In this document: piece after piece, positions 1 through 5,785 of the stretch | Layout of the letters: the number at the start of each line of letters is the position of its first letter | Position numbering within the stretch: the first letter of the stretch is position 1 | Assembly (NCBI GenBank): GCA_963616135.1 | Contig: CAVEJT010000033.1 | Span: 1 to 10,862, forward strand | Source of the DNA: UMGS1613 sp963616135 | GTDB taxonomy: Bacteria > Bacillota_I > Bacilli_A > RF39 > UBA660 | Direction: 5' to 3' | Length of the DNA: 10,862 nt | Made by a program: the position numbers and the translations under genes | Notes under the pieces: generated by a model | What the model was told of the DNA's origin: nothing | Seen by the model: the letters and a program-made list of their open reading frames with translations, nothing else | Database searches by the model: none

Positions 1-1
1 A

Positions 2-664
2 TGTGTTGGGGATGATTATCAGTCAATTTATAGATTTAATGGTTGTAATTTAAATATGTTTTTAAATTTTAAAAAATATTTTGGATATTCAAAAATCCTA
101 AAAATAAATAATACTTATAGAAATAGTCAAGAACTTATAAATGTAGCAGGTTCATTTATTATAAAAAATAAAAGACAATTATATAAAAAATTAAAAAGTA
201 ATAAAAGAATAGACAAGCCTATTAAAATATTTTATGGTAAAAGTTTAAATAAACTATTAGATGAAGTGTTAAAAAAACATAAAAATATATTACTACTTGG
301 TAGAAATAACTTTGATATAAATAAATATTTTAATATTGATAAAGAAGGCTGTTTTATATATAAAAATACACGGATTAGGTATTTAACCATGCATGCTTCT
401 AAAGGATTAGAAGAAGAATGCGTTATATTAATAAATTTAACTAATGATACATTAGGAATACCTTGTAAATTGGAAGATGATAAGATATTAAAATATGTTA
501 ATAATAATGTAGATATATATCCATTTGAAGAAGAGAGAAGATTATTTTATGTAGCTTTAACTAGGACAAAAAGTGATGTATATTTATTGGTTGATAAAAA
601 TAACCCTTCTATATTTGTTAGTGAATTAATAAAATATAATAGTAAGTATATAGAACACATTTAG
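2..664 (+). CDS. UvrD/Rep-family (SF1) DNA helicase, C-terminal part, 5' truncated by the window
   Basis: This is the C-terminal part of an ATP-dependent superfamily 1A DNA helicase, which unwinds duplex DNA in repair or recombination. The frame is open from base 2, so the first ATG at 56 is internal and the true start lies upstream of the window. Helicase motifs appear in order: GDDYQSIYRF (bases 8-37, motif III region), NNTYRNSQELI (motif IV), YLTMHASKGLEEE (motif V, residues about 108-120 counted from the ATG at 56) and EEERRLFYVALTRTK (motif VI, about residues 158-172). Spacing between motifs IV and V is short, so the 2B region must be very reduced, as in HelD/helicase IV-like or other short UvrD relatives. 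I cannot tell UvrD, Rep, PcrA and HelD-like types apart without the N-terminal half. The gene ends at TAG 662-664 and has no convincing terminator, only a 9-bp inverted repeat over the stop. Confidence 0.9.
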   Translation, partial: CVGDDYQSIYRFNGCNLNMFLNFKKYFGYSKILKINNTYRNSQELINVAGSFIIKNKRQLYKKLKSNKRIDKPIKIFYGKSLNKLLDEVLKKHKNILLLGRNNFDINKYFNIDKEGCFIYKNTRIRYLTMHASKGLEEECVILINLTNDTLGIPCKLEDDKILKYVNNNVDIYPFEEERRLFYVALTRTKSDVYLLVDKNNPSIFVSELIKYNSKYIEHI

Positions 665-705
665 TTTACAATTTATACCAAATTTTATTGATTTTCACTA
701 AATGT
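657..705 (+). repeat. 9-bp inverted repeat over the helicase stop codon
   Basis: ACATTTAGT (657-665) and ACTAAATGT (697-705) are perfect inverted copies separated by 31 nt. The left arm contains the TAG stop of the helicase gene. No T-run follows, so a standard intrinsic terminator is unlikely. It could be a weak processing or termination structure, or a chance match in AT-rich DNA. Confidence 0.3.
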
Positions 706-752
706 TACTTATATGTTATTAAAATTATAACAGAGTGTAATATTTACTCAAT

Positions 753-782
753 TTGACATCCATAAATAAAATATGATATGAT
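753..782 (+). promoter_or_regulatory. Sigma-A-type promoter of the lysozyme-like gene
   Basis: A perfect -35 TTGACA (753-758) is followed after 18 nt by TATGAT (777-782). The predicted transcript starts near 789, before the Shine-Dalgarno site at 806-809. An ATG at 778 lies inside the -10 element and therefore cannot be the translation start. Confidence 0.8.
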
Positions 783-816
783 AGATTTGCTTTTCCGAAA
801 AAGAAGAGGTGTTAAT

Positions 817-1452
817 GTGAAAGCAAAACTGAAATTACTTGTAGCAACTACATTTGTTACAGTAATGTTATTAAATGCATATTTAATTAATTTGAATGCA
901 AGTTCTAATAGAACTATACGTGCTAATGGAACTAAGTCCACAGCTAATTATGTTGATTTAAATAATAGAATAGCTTTTAAAGAAATTGAACAAGAACAAA
1001 ATGAAGAAGTAGTAGAAGAAATAGAAGAAGTAAAAGAGGAACCTATATTATATGAGGGAAAAACAATGGAAGAAGTAAGTTCATTATTAAATGTACATTT
1101 AGGTTCTACTTTAACCGGTAAAGGGGATTTAATAGCTAATTATTCCATACAAAAAGGAGTAGACCCTTATTTAGCAACCGCTATTATATTACAAGAAACT
1201 GGTTGTAAATGGGGATGTAGTTATTTAGTAAATGCTTGTAACAATGTAGGTGGACAAAAAGGAACTGGTTGTGGTGGTTATAGTTACTTTGAATCATTAG
1301 ATTCAGGTATTATGGCATTCATAGATAACATATATAATAATTATGTTAGCTATGGATTACTTACAGCTGATCAAATGAATCCTAAATATGCAGAAGACCC
1401 TAATTGGTCTAATAATGTAAATAAATATATAGAAATATTAAAGGCACAATAA
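817..1452 (+). CDS. Secreted lysozyme/glucosaminidase-like peptidoglycan hydrolase
   Basis: The 211-residue product has an N-terminal membrane or signal segment (residues about 5-27), an acidic Glu-rich linker (about 56-76) and a C-terminal lysozyme-like domain (about 88-211). The stretch DPYLATAIILQETG carries a probable catalytic glutamate, E127, followed by the NNVGGQKG and YSYFES patterns typical of endo-beta-N-acetylglucosaminidase or bacteriophage-type muramidase folds, so cutting of cell-wall glycan strands is the likely role. Cysteines 130, 134, 141 and 152 cluster around the active site and could form disulfides. The start is the GTG at 817, served by GAGG at 806-809; the in-frame ATG at 778 lies inside the -10 box. 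No signal-peptidase site is obvious, so the protein may stay membrane-anchored. The stop codon is embedded in the terminator hairpin. Fold assignment is good; exact bond specificity is not known. Confidence 0.85.
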   Translation: MKAKLKLLVATTFVTVMLLNAYLINLNASSNRTIRANGTKSTANYVDLNNRIAFKEIEQEQNEEVVEEIEEVKEEPILYEGKTMEEVSSLLNVHLGSTLTGKGDLIANYSIQKGVDPYLATAIILQETGCKWGCSYLVNACNNVGGQKGTGCGGYSYFESLDSGIMAFIDNIYNNYVSYGLLTADQMNPKYAEDPNWSNNVNKYIEILKAQ

Positions 1453-1464
1453 TGTGTCTTTTTT
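1441..1464 (+). terminator. Intrinsic terminator overlapping the stop codon
   Basis: AAGGCACA (1441-1448) pairs with TGTGTCTT (1453-1460) with one G-T pair, around a 4-nt ATAA loop, and six Ts follow the stem core (1459-1464). The loop contains the TAA stop of the lysozyme-like gene. The 3' arm is also the first sequence of the 149-bp repeat; at the second copy (5637) the 5' arm is missing, so the terminator is not rebuilt there. Confidence 0.75.
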
Positions 1465-1601
1465 GTTCATAAAAATATAACTTGTCCATATATTTTACTA
1501 TGGAGGTTTATATGTATAATGGACTATCAGAAGAAGAAGTAATAGAAAGTAGAAAAGTTAATGGTAGTAATGTATTAAGTAAAGTAAAGAAAGATAGTTT
1601 T
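1453..1601 (+). repeat. 149-bp direct repeat, left copy
   Basis: It is identical to 5637-5785 except at one position (T at 1483, C at 5667), with a constant offset of 4184. It covers the terminator 3' arm, the leader and Shine-Dalgarno site, and the first 30 codons of the P-type ATPase gene. Similarity stops sharply: upstream at 1452/5636 and downstream at 1602/5786. Confidence 0.97.
1485..1504 (+). promoter_or_regulatory. Hairpin over the Shine-Dalgarno site, truncated ATPase copy
   Basis: TCCATA (1485-1490) and TATGGA (1499-1504) are a perfect 6-bp inverted repeat with an 8-nt loop. The right arm covers the first bases of the GGAGG at 1502-1506. It is the duplicate of the hairpin at 5669-5688. 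Confidence 0.35.
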
Positions 1602-1604
1602 TAA
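1512..1604 (+). pseudogene. 5' fragment of the P-type ATPase gene (30 codons)
   Basis: This is a broken duplicate of the start of the ATPase gene at 5696. It keeps GGAGG at 1502-1506, the ATG at 1512 and 30 codons identical to the intact gene (ending KKDSF). The duplicated DNA then ends and the first cargo bases give an immediate TAA (1602-1604). A 30-residue peptide could still be made, since the translation signals are intact, but it holds only the soluble N-terminal tail of the pump and no membrane segment. It sits downstream of a terminator, so transcription may be low. I regard it as a scar of the insertion and not a functional gene. Confidence 0.9.
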
Positions 1605-1678
1605 ACTTTTTATCATACATAGTGACCCCCCTAGTTTATTATATATTATAAAAAATTATAAATGTTTTTTTTGATTTA

Positions 1679-1714
1679 TTGACAAGTTGTAAAGAAAAAT
1701 AGTATGATTATATT
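1679..1714 (+). promoter_or_regulatory. Promoter of the acyltransferase-kinase-regulator unit
   Basis: TTGACA (1679-1684) and TATGAT (1703-1708) are 18 nt apart. The spacer contains GTAAAGAAAAATA (1689-1701), which is repeated exactly in the promoter of the NUDIX gene at 4990-5002; 30 of 36 positions match overall. Confidence 0.8.
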
Positions 1715-1741
1715 GAAATTTAGTATTAATGGGGGATTATT

Positions 1742-2725
1742 ATGCAAGAATTTAAAAAAATAGGTCTTATAGAGAAAAGAAAATCAACAATAGAGGATTT
1801 AGTTAAGTATTATGCTGAATTAAGAAAGTATGAGTATAAAAATGGGAAAGAATTGAAATGTATTCAATTAAGAAAAAAAATATATTTTTTAATAAGACTT
1901 ATCTTAAATATAGATCAATTACTTTCAAAAGAAAAAATAATCGTTTTAAAGGATTTACACAATACTAAAGGAAACAAGGCTAGAATATATGCTTGTACTC
2001 ATATAGGTGGAAATGATATTCAAAGAACTTTTCAGGTTATTAAAGAGCCTGCATATTTAATGCTGGGTGATCCAGGAATACTTTATAAGAAAGTAATATA
2101 TAAAGGGTTACAAATGAATGGTGTTATTCCACTTGAAACTGTCGATAGAGAAGATAGAAAAATAGCATATGATAGAGCAATAGAACTATTACAAAAGGGT
2201 GGGATTTTGTTAATATATCCGGAGGGAGCTTGGAATGTATCACCTAATTTATTAGTTATGAAGATATTTACAGGAACAGTAAGAATGGCACAAGAAACAG
2301 GAGCAGAGATAATTCCAATAGCAGTAGAACAATACGGTAAAAATTTTTATTTCAACATAGGAGAAAATTATAGCATTTCAAAAAATTCTGATAAAGATGC
2401 TAAAGAATTAACATCAGAATTAAGAGATAAATTAGTTACGTTAAAATGGGATATATTAGAATCACAGCAAAAACTAGATCGTGCTATAATTTCTGATAAT
2501 TACTTAGATGAATTTCAATCCGAAATAGTTGATAGATGTAACTATGGATATGGATTTTCACTACAAGATGCATTAAATGAAAGTTTTCATGATAAATATG
2601 TAGTTAATGAAGCAGAAGCATTTGCATTTTTAGAAAACTTAGAGATAAATAAAGATACAGCATTTTTAATGAAAGATAAATTAGAATATGAAAAAGTAAA
2701 AAAATTGAGAAGCACAGTAATATAG
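1742..2725 (+). CDS. PlsC-like lysophospholipid acyltransferase family protein
   Basis: The 327-residue product looks like a glycerophospholipid acyltransferase (LPLAT/PlsC superfamily), which transfers a fatty acyl chain to a lysophospholipid or related acceptor at the inner face of the membrane. The signature is HIGGND at residues 87-92 (the HX4D catalytic pair H87/D92), a GVIPLET segment at 127-133 (motif II region), YPEGAWN at 159-165 (motif III) and IIPIAVE at 190-196 (motif IV). Residues 1-80 are charged with only one mildly hydrophobic stretch (47-56), so it is probably peripheral. The C-terminal 100 or so residues are a tail beyond the catalytic core that I do not recognise. The ATG at 1742 has GGGGG at 1731-1735. 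It is the first gene of the inserted block and ends in a terminator 54 nt before the sensor kinase. The acceptor substrate is unknown. Confidence 0.82.
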   Translation: MQEFKKIGLIEKRKSTIEDLVKYYAELRKYEYKNGKELKCIQLRKKIYFLIRLILNIDQLLSKEKIIVLKDLHNTKGNKARIYACTHIGGNDIQRTFQVIKEPAYLMLGDPGILYKKVIYKGLQMNGVIPLETVDREDRKIAYDRAIELLQKGGILLIYPEGAWNVSPNLLVMKIFTGTVRMAQETGAEIIPIAVEQYGKNFYFNIGENYSISKNSDKDAKELTSELRDKLVTLKWDILESQQKLDRAIISDNYLDEFQSEIVDRCNYGYGFSLQDALNESFHDKYVVNEAEAFAFLENLEINKDTAFLMKDKLEYEKVKKLRSTVI

Positions 2726-2736
2726 TGCTTTTTTTT
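2708..2736 (+). terminator. Intrinsic terminator overlapping the acyltransferase stop
   Basis: AAGCAC (2710-2715) pairs with GTGCTT (2725-2730) around a 9-nt loop, extendable by A-T and G-T pairs outward, with eight Ts at 2729-2736. The TAG stop (2723-2725) lies at the loop/3' arm boundary. No strong promoter is seen before the kinase at 2780 (only a TATACT at 2748-2753 without a -35), so the kinase and regulator may depend on read-through of this terminator. Confidence 0.75.
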
Positions 2737-2779
2737 AAAAAGCATGATATACTATTAGTATAGAGTGTAGAGGTGCAAT

Positions 2780-4186
2780 ATGGAAGCCGTAATATTACCA
2801 ATTATAGGTTTATTAATTGATATAACATTAATTACATTATTTTATTCAAAAAAACATGTAATAAATAAGGAAATAAATCAATATTCAAAGTTATTGTTTT
2901 TTAGTGTTGCATTTATATTAGTAGGAATCTTGACTTTTATTGTGGCTAAAACGACAAATGATTTTTCATTAATAGCTATATTTCAAAAATTTTATATGAG
3001 CATTTTAGTTTTGTTAAATTATTTATCTATAGAATACTGTATTTCAATTTTTAATATAGATATATTAAAATTGAAGATTACAAAAATTATTTTAAAATTG
3101 TGTACTGCTTTATTTGTAGTGTTAATACTAATTTTACCTTTAAATGTTATTTTTTACGATAATGTGTTAGATGGTGAAGGTATTTCTTATAATGTAGCTT
3201 TAACCTATTCATTTATAAGTTTTGTTATAATTTTGATGTTAACCTGTTATTTAATGATCAAAAAGAATTCAATAAAAAAGGTTGTTCCATTTTTAATACT
3301 AATTTTACTTTATATAGTAGGATTTATTTTAAGAAACACCTGTAAAGAACTTATATTTGAAGGATTTTTCTATTCATACATTTTATTAATAATGTATCAT
3401 ACTATAGAAAATCCTGATGTTAAAATGTTAAACGAGGTTACGTTTGCTAAGAATCAAGCAGAAAAATCCGATAAAGCAAAATCGGAATTTATATCTAGCA
3501 TGTCCCATGAAATAAGAACACCATTAAATGCCATAGTGGGATGTGGTCAATTAATCGATAGTGCCGAAACTTTGGAGGAAGCTAAGGAAAATTCTAAAGA
3601 TATAGTAAATGCGTCTAATACACTATTAAATATGTTAAGTAACGTACTTGATATATCGATGGTAGAAGTTGGAACTTTTGAATTAAACAATGATCAATAT
3701 AATATGAACGAGTTAATTAATGATGTCATAAATTTATTTAAATACAAATTAGAAGAAAAAAATTTAGAACTTGTATTGGCTATTGATGAATTCCCAGATT
3801 TATATGGAGATTCAAGCAAAATTAAAAGAATCTTAGCAAACCTAATAGACAATGCAATTAAGTATACTGATGATGGACAAATAATAATTAAAGTGACAAA
3901 GGAGTTAAAAGATAATCTGTGCAATATACGAATATTAGTAGAAGACACAGGAAAAGGAATCGATGATAAAATAAAAGAAAATTTATTCAGCCATTTCAAT
4001 CGTGCTGAGGAGTACGTGGATAGTGATGTATCAGGTATGGGGCTTGGATTATCAATTACAAAAAGTTTAGTAGAATTAATTGGTGGTAAAATAACTTGTG
4101 ATTCACAAGTTGGAAAAGGAACAAGATTTGCAGTATATTTTAATCAAAAGGTGGTAGATAATAGTGAAAGCATTAGTAGTAGATGA
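2780..4186 (+). CDS. Membrane-bound sensor histidine kinase
   Basis: The 468-residue sensor kinase autophosphorylates on histidine and passes phosphate to a REC domain. Residues 1-207 are strongly hydrophobic with about seven membrane segments and few extracytoplasmic residues, resembling the 7TM sensor region of HisKA_7TM kinases. The HisKA box FISSMSHEIRTPLNAI has H243. The ATPase domain follows: N box ANLIDNAIKYTDDG (about 352-365), G1 VEDTGKGID (about 387-395) and G2 GMGLGLSITK (419-428). All key residues look intact. The ATG at 2780 has GAGGTG at 2770-2775. The 3' end overlaps the response regulator by 23 bp, so the two are translationally linked partners. It lacks its own receiver domain; the overlap with a REC-HPt gene suggests a split hybrid kinase. 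With a sensor buried in the membrane, the signal may be a lipid or membrane state; this is inference. Confidence 0.93.
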   Translation: MEAVILPIIGLLIDITLITLFYSKKHVINKEINQYSKLLFFSVAFILVGILTFIVAKTTNDFSLIAIFQKFYMSILVLLNYLSIEYCISIFNIDILKLKITKIILKLCTALFVVLILILPLNVIFYDNVLDGEGISYNVALTYSFISFVIILMLTCYLMIKKNSIKKVVPFLILILLYIVGFILRNTCKELIFEGFFYSYILLIMYHTIENPDVKMLNEVTFAKNQAEKSDKAKSEFISSMSHEIRTPLNAIVGCGQLIDSAETLEEAKENSKDIVNASNTLLNMLSNVLDISMVEVGTFELNNDQYNMNELINDVINLFKYKLEEKNLELVLAIDEFPDLYGDSSKIKRILANLIDNAIKYTDDGQIIIKVTKELKDNLCNIRILVEDTGKGIDDKIKENLFSHFNRAEEYVDSDVSGMGLGLSITKSLVELIGGKITCDSQVGKGTRFAVYFNQKVVDNSESISSR

Positions 4187-4931
4187 TAATACACTAAATT
4201 TAAAGATTGCTCAAAAACTTATAGAGCAAGAGGGATTAGATGTAGATGCAGTTTCAAGTGGCTTTGAATGTTTAGATAAGGTAAAAGAGAATCAATACGA
4301 CATAATATTTATGGATATAATGATGCCAGAAATGGATGGCGTTGAAACTTTAAAAAAATTAAGAAGAATAGAAAATTTTAACATACCTGTAGTAACACTT
4401 ACAGCAGATGCAAAAGTAGGATCAGAGGAAAAATATTTGAATATGGGATTTAATGACTATATTGCAAAACCGATAAATAAAGAAAGATTATCAGAAATAT
4501 TAAATAAGTTGCTAACAAACAAAAGCAATGGCAAAACAATGCCCAATGAAAATACTGAAATGGAAAATAATAATTCAAAAGAGAATCTTGAATATCTAAA
4601 ATCTAACGATATAGATATTGATGCATCATTAGAATTGTTAGGAGACATAGAAATATATAATAATACATTAAAAGATTTTATTGAAGAATCAAAAACAAGA
4701 ATTCCTAGAATCATCAAAAATAAAATGTCAAAAAATATGAAGGATTATTCTATAGATGTGCATGCTATGAAAAGTGATAGTAAATATTTAGGATTTAAAA
4801 AATTAGCTGAACTATCGTATAATCATGAATTAAAATCTAAAGAAAATGATTACAAATATATAACGTTGCATTTTGAAGAACTAATAGATGAATATATAAG
4901 AATTAAAGAAGTTATAAGCAAGTATTTATGA
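4164..4931 (+). CDS. Response regulator with REC and HPt domains, no output domain
   Basis: The 255-residue protein carries a receiver domain (about residues 1-118) with acidic pocket D7/D8, phosphoacceptor D51 in FMDIMMPEMDG, the conserved Thr near 78-80 and K102. A polar Asn/Glu-rich linker (121-143) leads to a histidine phosphotransfer domain (about 145-255) in which H200 of VHAMKSDSKYLG is the likely phosphohistidine. There is no DNA-binding, GGDEF or other output domain, so it probably relays phosphate from the kinase (H243) through D51 and H200 to a receiver encoded elsewhere. It starts with GTG at 4164 inside the kinase gene, with AAGGTGG at 4148-4154. The TGA stop shows that TGA is not read as tryptophan. 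Another possibility is an adaptor that acts by protein contact. Confidence 0.88.
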   Translation: MKALVVDDNTLNLKIAQKLIEQEGLDVDAVSSGFECLDKVKENQYDIIFMDIMMPEMDGVETLKKLRRIENFNIPVVTLTADAKVGSEEKYLNMGFNDYIAKPINKERLSEILNKLLTNKSNGKTMPNENTEMENNNSKENLEYLKSNDIDIDASLELLGDIEIYNNTLKDFIEESKTRIPRIIKNKMSKNMKDYSIDVHAMKSDSKYLGFKKLAELSYNHELKSKENDYKYITLHFEELIDEYIRIKEVISKYL

Positions 4932-4979
4932 ATATAAAACTCTTAAATATTGACATCAAACGTAAAATTTTAAAATTTG

Positions 4980-5015
4980 TTGATAAATAGTAAAGAAAAA
5001 TATTATGATTGCATT
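4980..5015 (+). promoter_or_regulatory. Promoter of the NUDIX gene
   Basis: TTGATA (4980-4985) and TATGAT (5004-5009) have an 18-nt spacer. The 13-nt core GTAAAGAAAAATA (4990-5002) and most of the rest duplicate the acyltransferase promoter at 1679-1714. No clear terminator separates it from the response regulator, so read-through is also possible. Confidence 0.75.
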
Positions 5016-5043
5016 ATGATTTTATTATTTGTAGGAGGATAAA

Positions 5044-5481
5044 ATGGTAAAGGAAAGATTTAAAAATATTATATGCGCGGATATATTAATAAAAAAGATA
5101 GTTAATGATGAAGAGTATGTTCTATTAATGAAAAGAAAAAATACTGGCAGTAACGATGGTGAGTATGAATTACCAGGAGGGCATCTAGAAGAAAATGAAG
5201 ATATATTCGATGCAATGATTAGAGAAATTAAAGAAGAATTATTACTTGATTTAAAGCGTGAAGATATTAAAATAATACATTTAATGCATCATTATACAGG
5301 TCAAAGATTAAATTTTATATTTGAGGCGGATGGAACTAATTTGAAACCAGAAATAGGCGAAAAGAATAAATGCTCAGAGTTAAGATGGGTAAATATGAAA
5401 TCTTTACCTTTTGAAACTACCTCTAAGGTAAAATTAATTATTAATAATATTTTAGAAAATAAATTTTATGACAAATTATAG
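5044..5481 (+). CDS. NUDIX hydrolase
   Basis: The 145-residue single-domain enzyme hydrolyses a nucleoside diphosphate linked to another moiety (X), in a metal-dependent reaction in the cytoplasm. The Nudix box spans residues 46-68 and fits G-x5-E-x7-REUxEExGU (G46, E52, R60, E61, E64, E65) except that the usual glycine is leucine (L67). The metal-binding REIKEE core is intact, so activity is likely. ELPGGHLEE precedes the helix, and ELRWVNMKSLPF near 117-128 resembles the C-terminal part of MutT/ADP-ribose-pyrophosphatase-like members. The ATG at 5044 has a strong AGGAGGA (5033-5039). It has its own promoter, which closely matches the acyltransferase promoter, and it is the last gene of the inserted block. 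Substrate is not predictable; house-cleaning of oxidised or sugar nucleotides is a usual role of the family. Confidence 0.9.
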   Translation: MVKERFKNIICADILIKKIVNDEEYVLLMKRKNTGSNDGEYELPGGHLEENEDIFDAMIREIKEELLLDLKREDIKIIHLMHHYTGQRLNFIFEADGTNLKPEIGEKNKCSELRWVNMKSLPFETTSKVKLIINNILENKFYDKL

Positions 5482-5636
5482 TAGCATGTAATAAGATTAT
5501 CCAAAATATATAATATCTACTTATAAAATAGGTATATTACAAAATAATATAACTCATAAAAGTGTAATAGCATGATTGTTAAATAAATAAAAGTATCAAT
5601 ACCTGATAATTAACAAAAGTACAAGCAGAATAAGTT
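5482..5636 (+). other. Intergenic right end of the inserted block, no gene found
   Basis: There is no open frame of note, no RNA gene and no T-tailed hairpin. TACTTAT/ATAGGTA (about 5518-5534) can form a 7-bp stem with a 3-nt loop but lacks a T-run. The last bases, AATAAGTTT (5629-5637), are an imperfect inverted match (8 of 9) to AAACTTTTT at the left cargo edge (1603-1611), too weak to call a transposon end. Confidence 0.5.
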
Positions 5637-5785
5637 TGTGTCTTTTTTGTTCATAAAAATATAACTCGTCCATATATTTTACTATGGAGGTTTATATGTA
5701 TAATGGACTATCAGAAGAAGAAGTAATAGAAAGTAGAAAAGTTAATGGTAGTAATGTATTAAGTAAAGTAAAGAAAGATAGTTTT
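5637..5785 (+). repeat. 149-bp direct repeat, right copy
   Basis: This is the second copy of 1453-1601, with a single mismatch at 5667. It forms the leader and first 30 codons of the intact ATPase gene. Upstream of it the sequence AATAAGTT replaces the terminator 5' arm present before the left copy. Confidence 0.97.
5669..5688 (+). promoter_or_regulatory. Hairpin overlapping the ATPase Shine-Dalgarno site
   Basis: TCCATA (5669-5674) and TATGGA (5683-5688) are perfect inverted copies with an 8-nt loop. The right arm takes the first three bases of GGAGG (5686-5690), so folding would hinder ribosome binding. It is a short stem and may be weak at body temperature. Confidence 0.4.

Larger units (their letters stand above)
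1453..5636 (+). mobile_element. Putative inserted block (one repeat copy plus 4035 bp of cargo)
   Basis: The block lies between two near-identical 149-bp copies of the ATPase 5' end. The left junction keeps the intact lysozyme-gene terminator and the right junction keeps the intact ATPase gene, which is what an insertion into a once-contiguous lysozyme-ATPase arrangement would leave. The cargo is an acyltransferase, a sensor kinase, a response regulator and a NUDIX hydrolase. No integrase, transposase or relaxase is encoded, and 149 bp is far longer than transposase target duplications. Integration of a circle by homologous or site-specific recombination, as in a cis-mobilizable remnant, or a template-switching duplication would fit. 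That it is mobile is inference. Confidence 0.5.

Noticed and set aside
778..816. ATG at 778 as start of the lysozyme-like gene
   Set aside because: It lies inside the -10 box (777-782); GTG at 817 has a proper GAGG site and gives a normal basic signal start.
1626..1735. CCCCCC (1626-1631) pairing with GGGGG at the acyltransferase ribosome site (1731-1735)
   Set aside because: The promoter at 1679-1708 means the C-run is not in the same transcript start-to-gene leader.
4932..4979. Terminator after the response regulator
   Set aside because: Only A-T-rich short palindromes without a T-run are present.
5684..5695. ATG at 5684 as ATPase start
   Set aside because: It overlaps the GGAGG ribosome site of the ATG at 5696.
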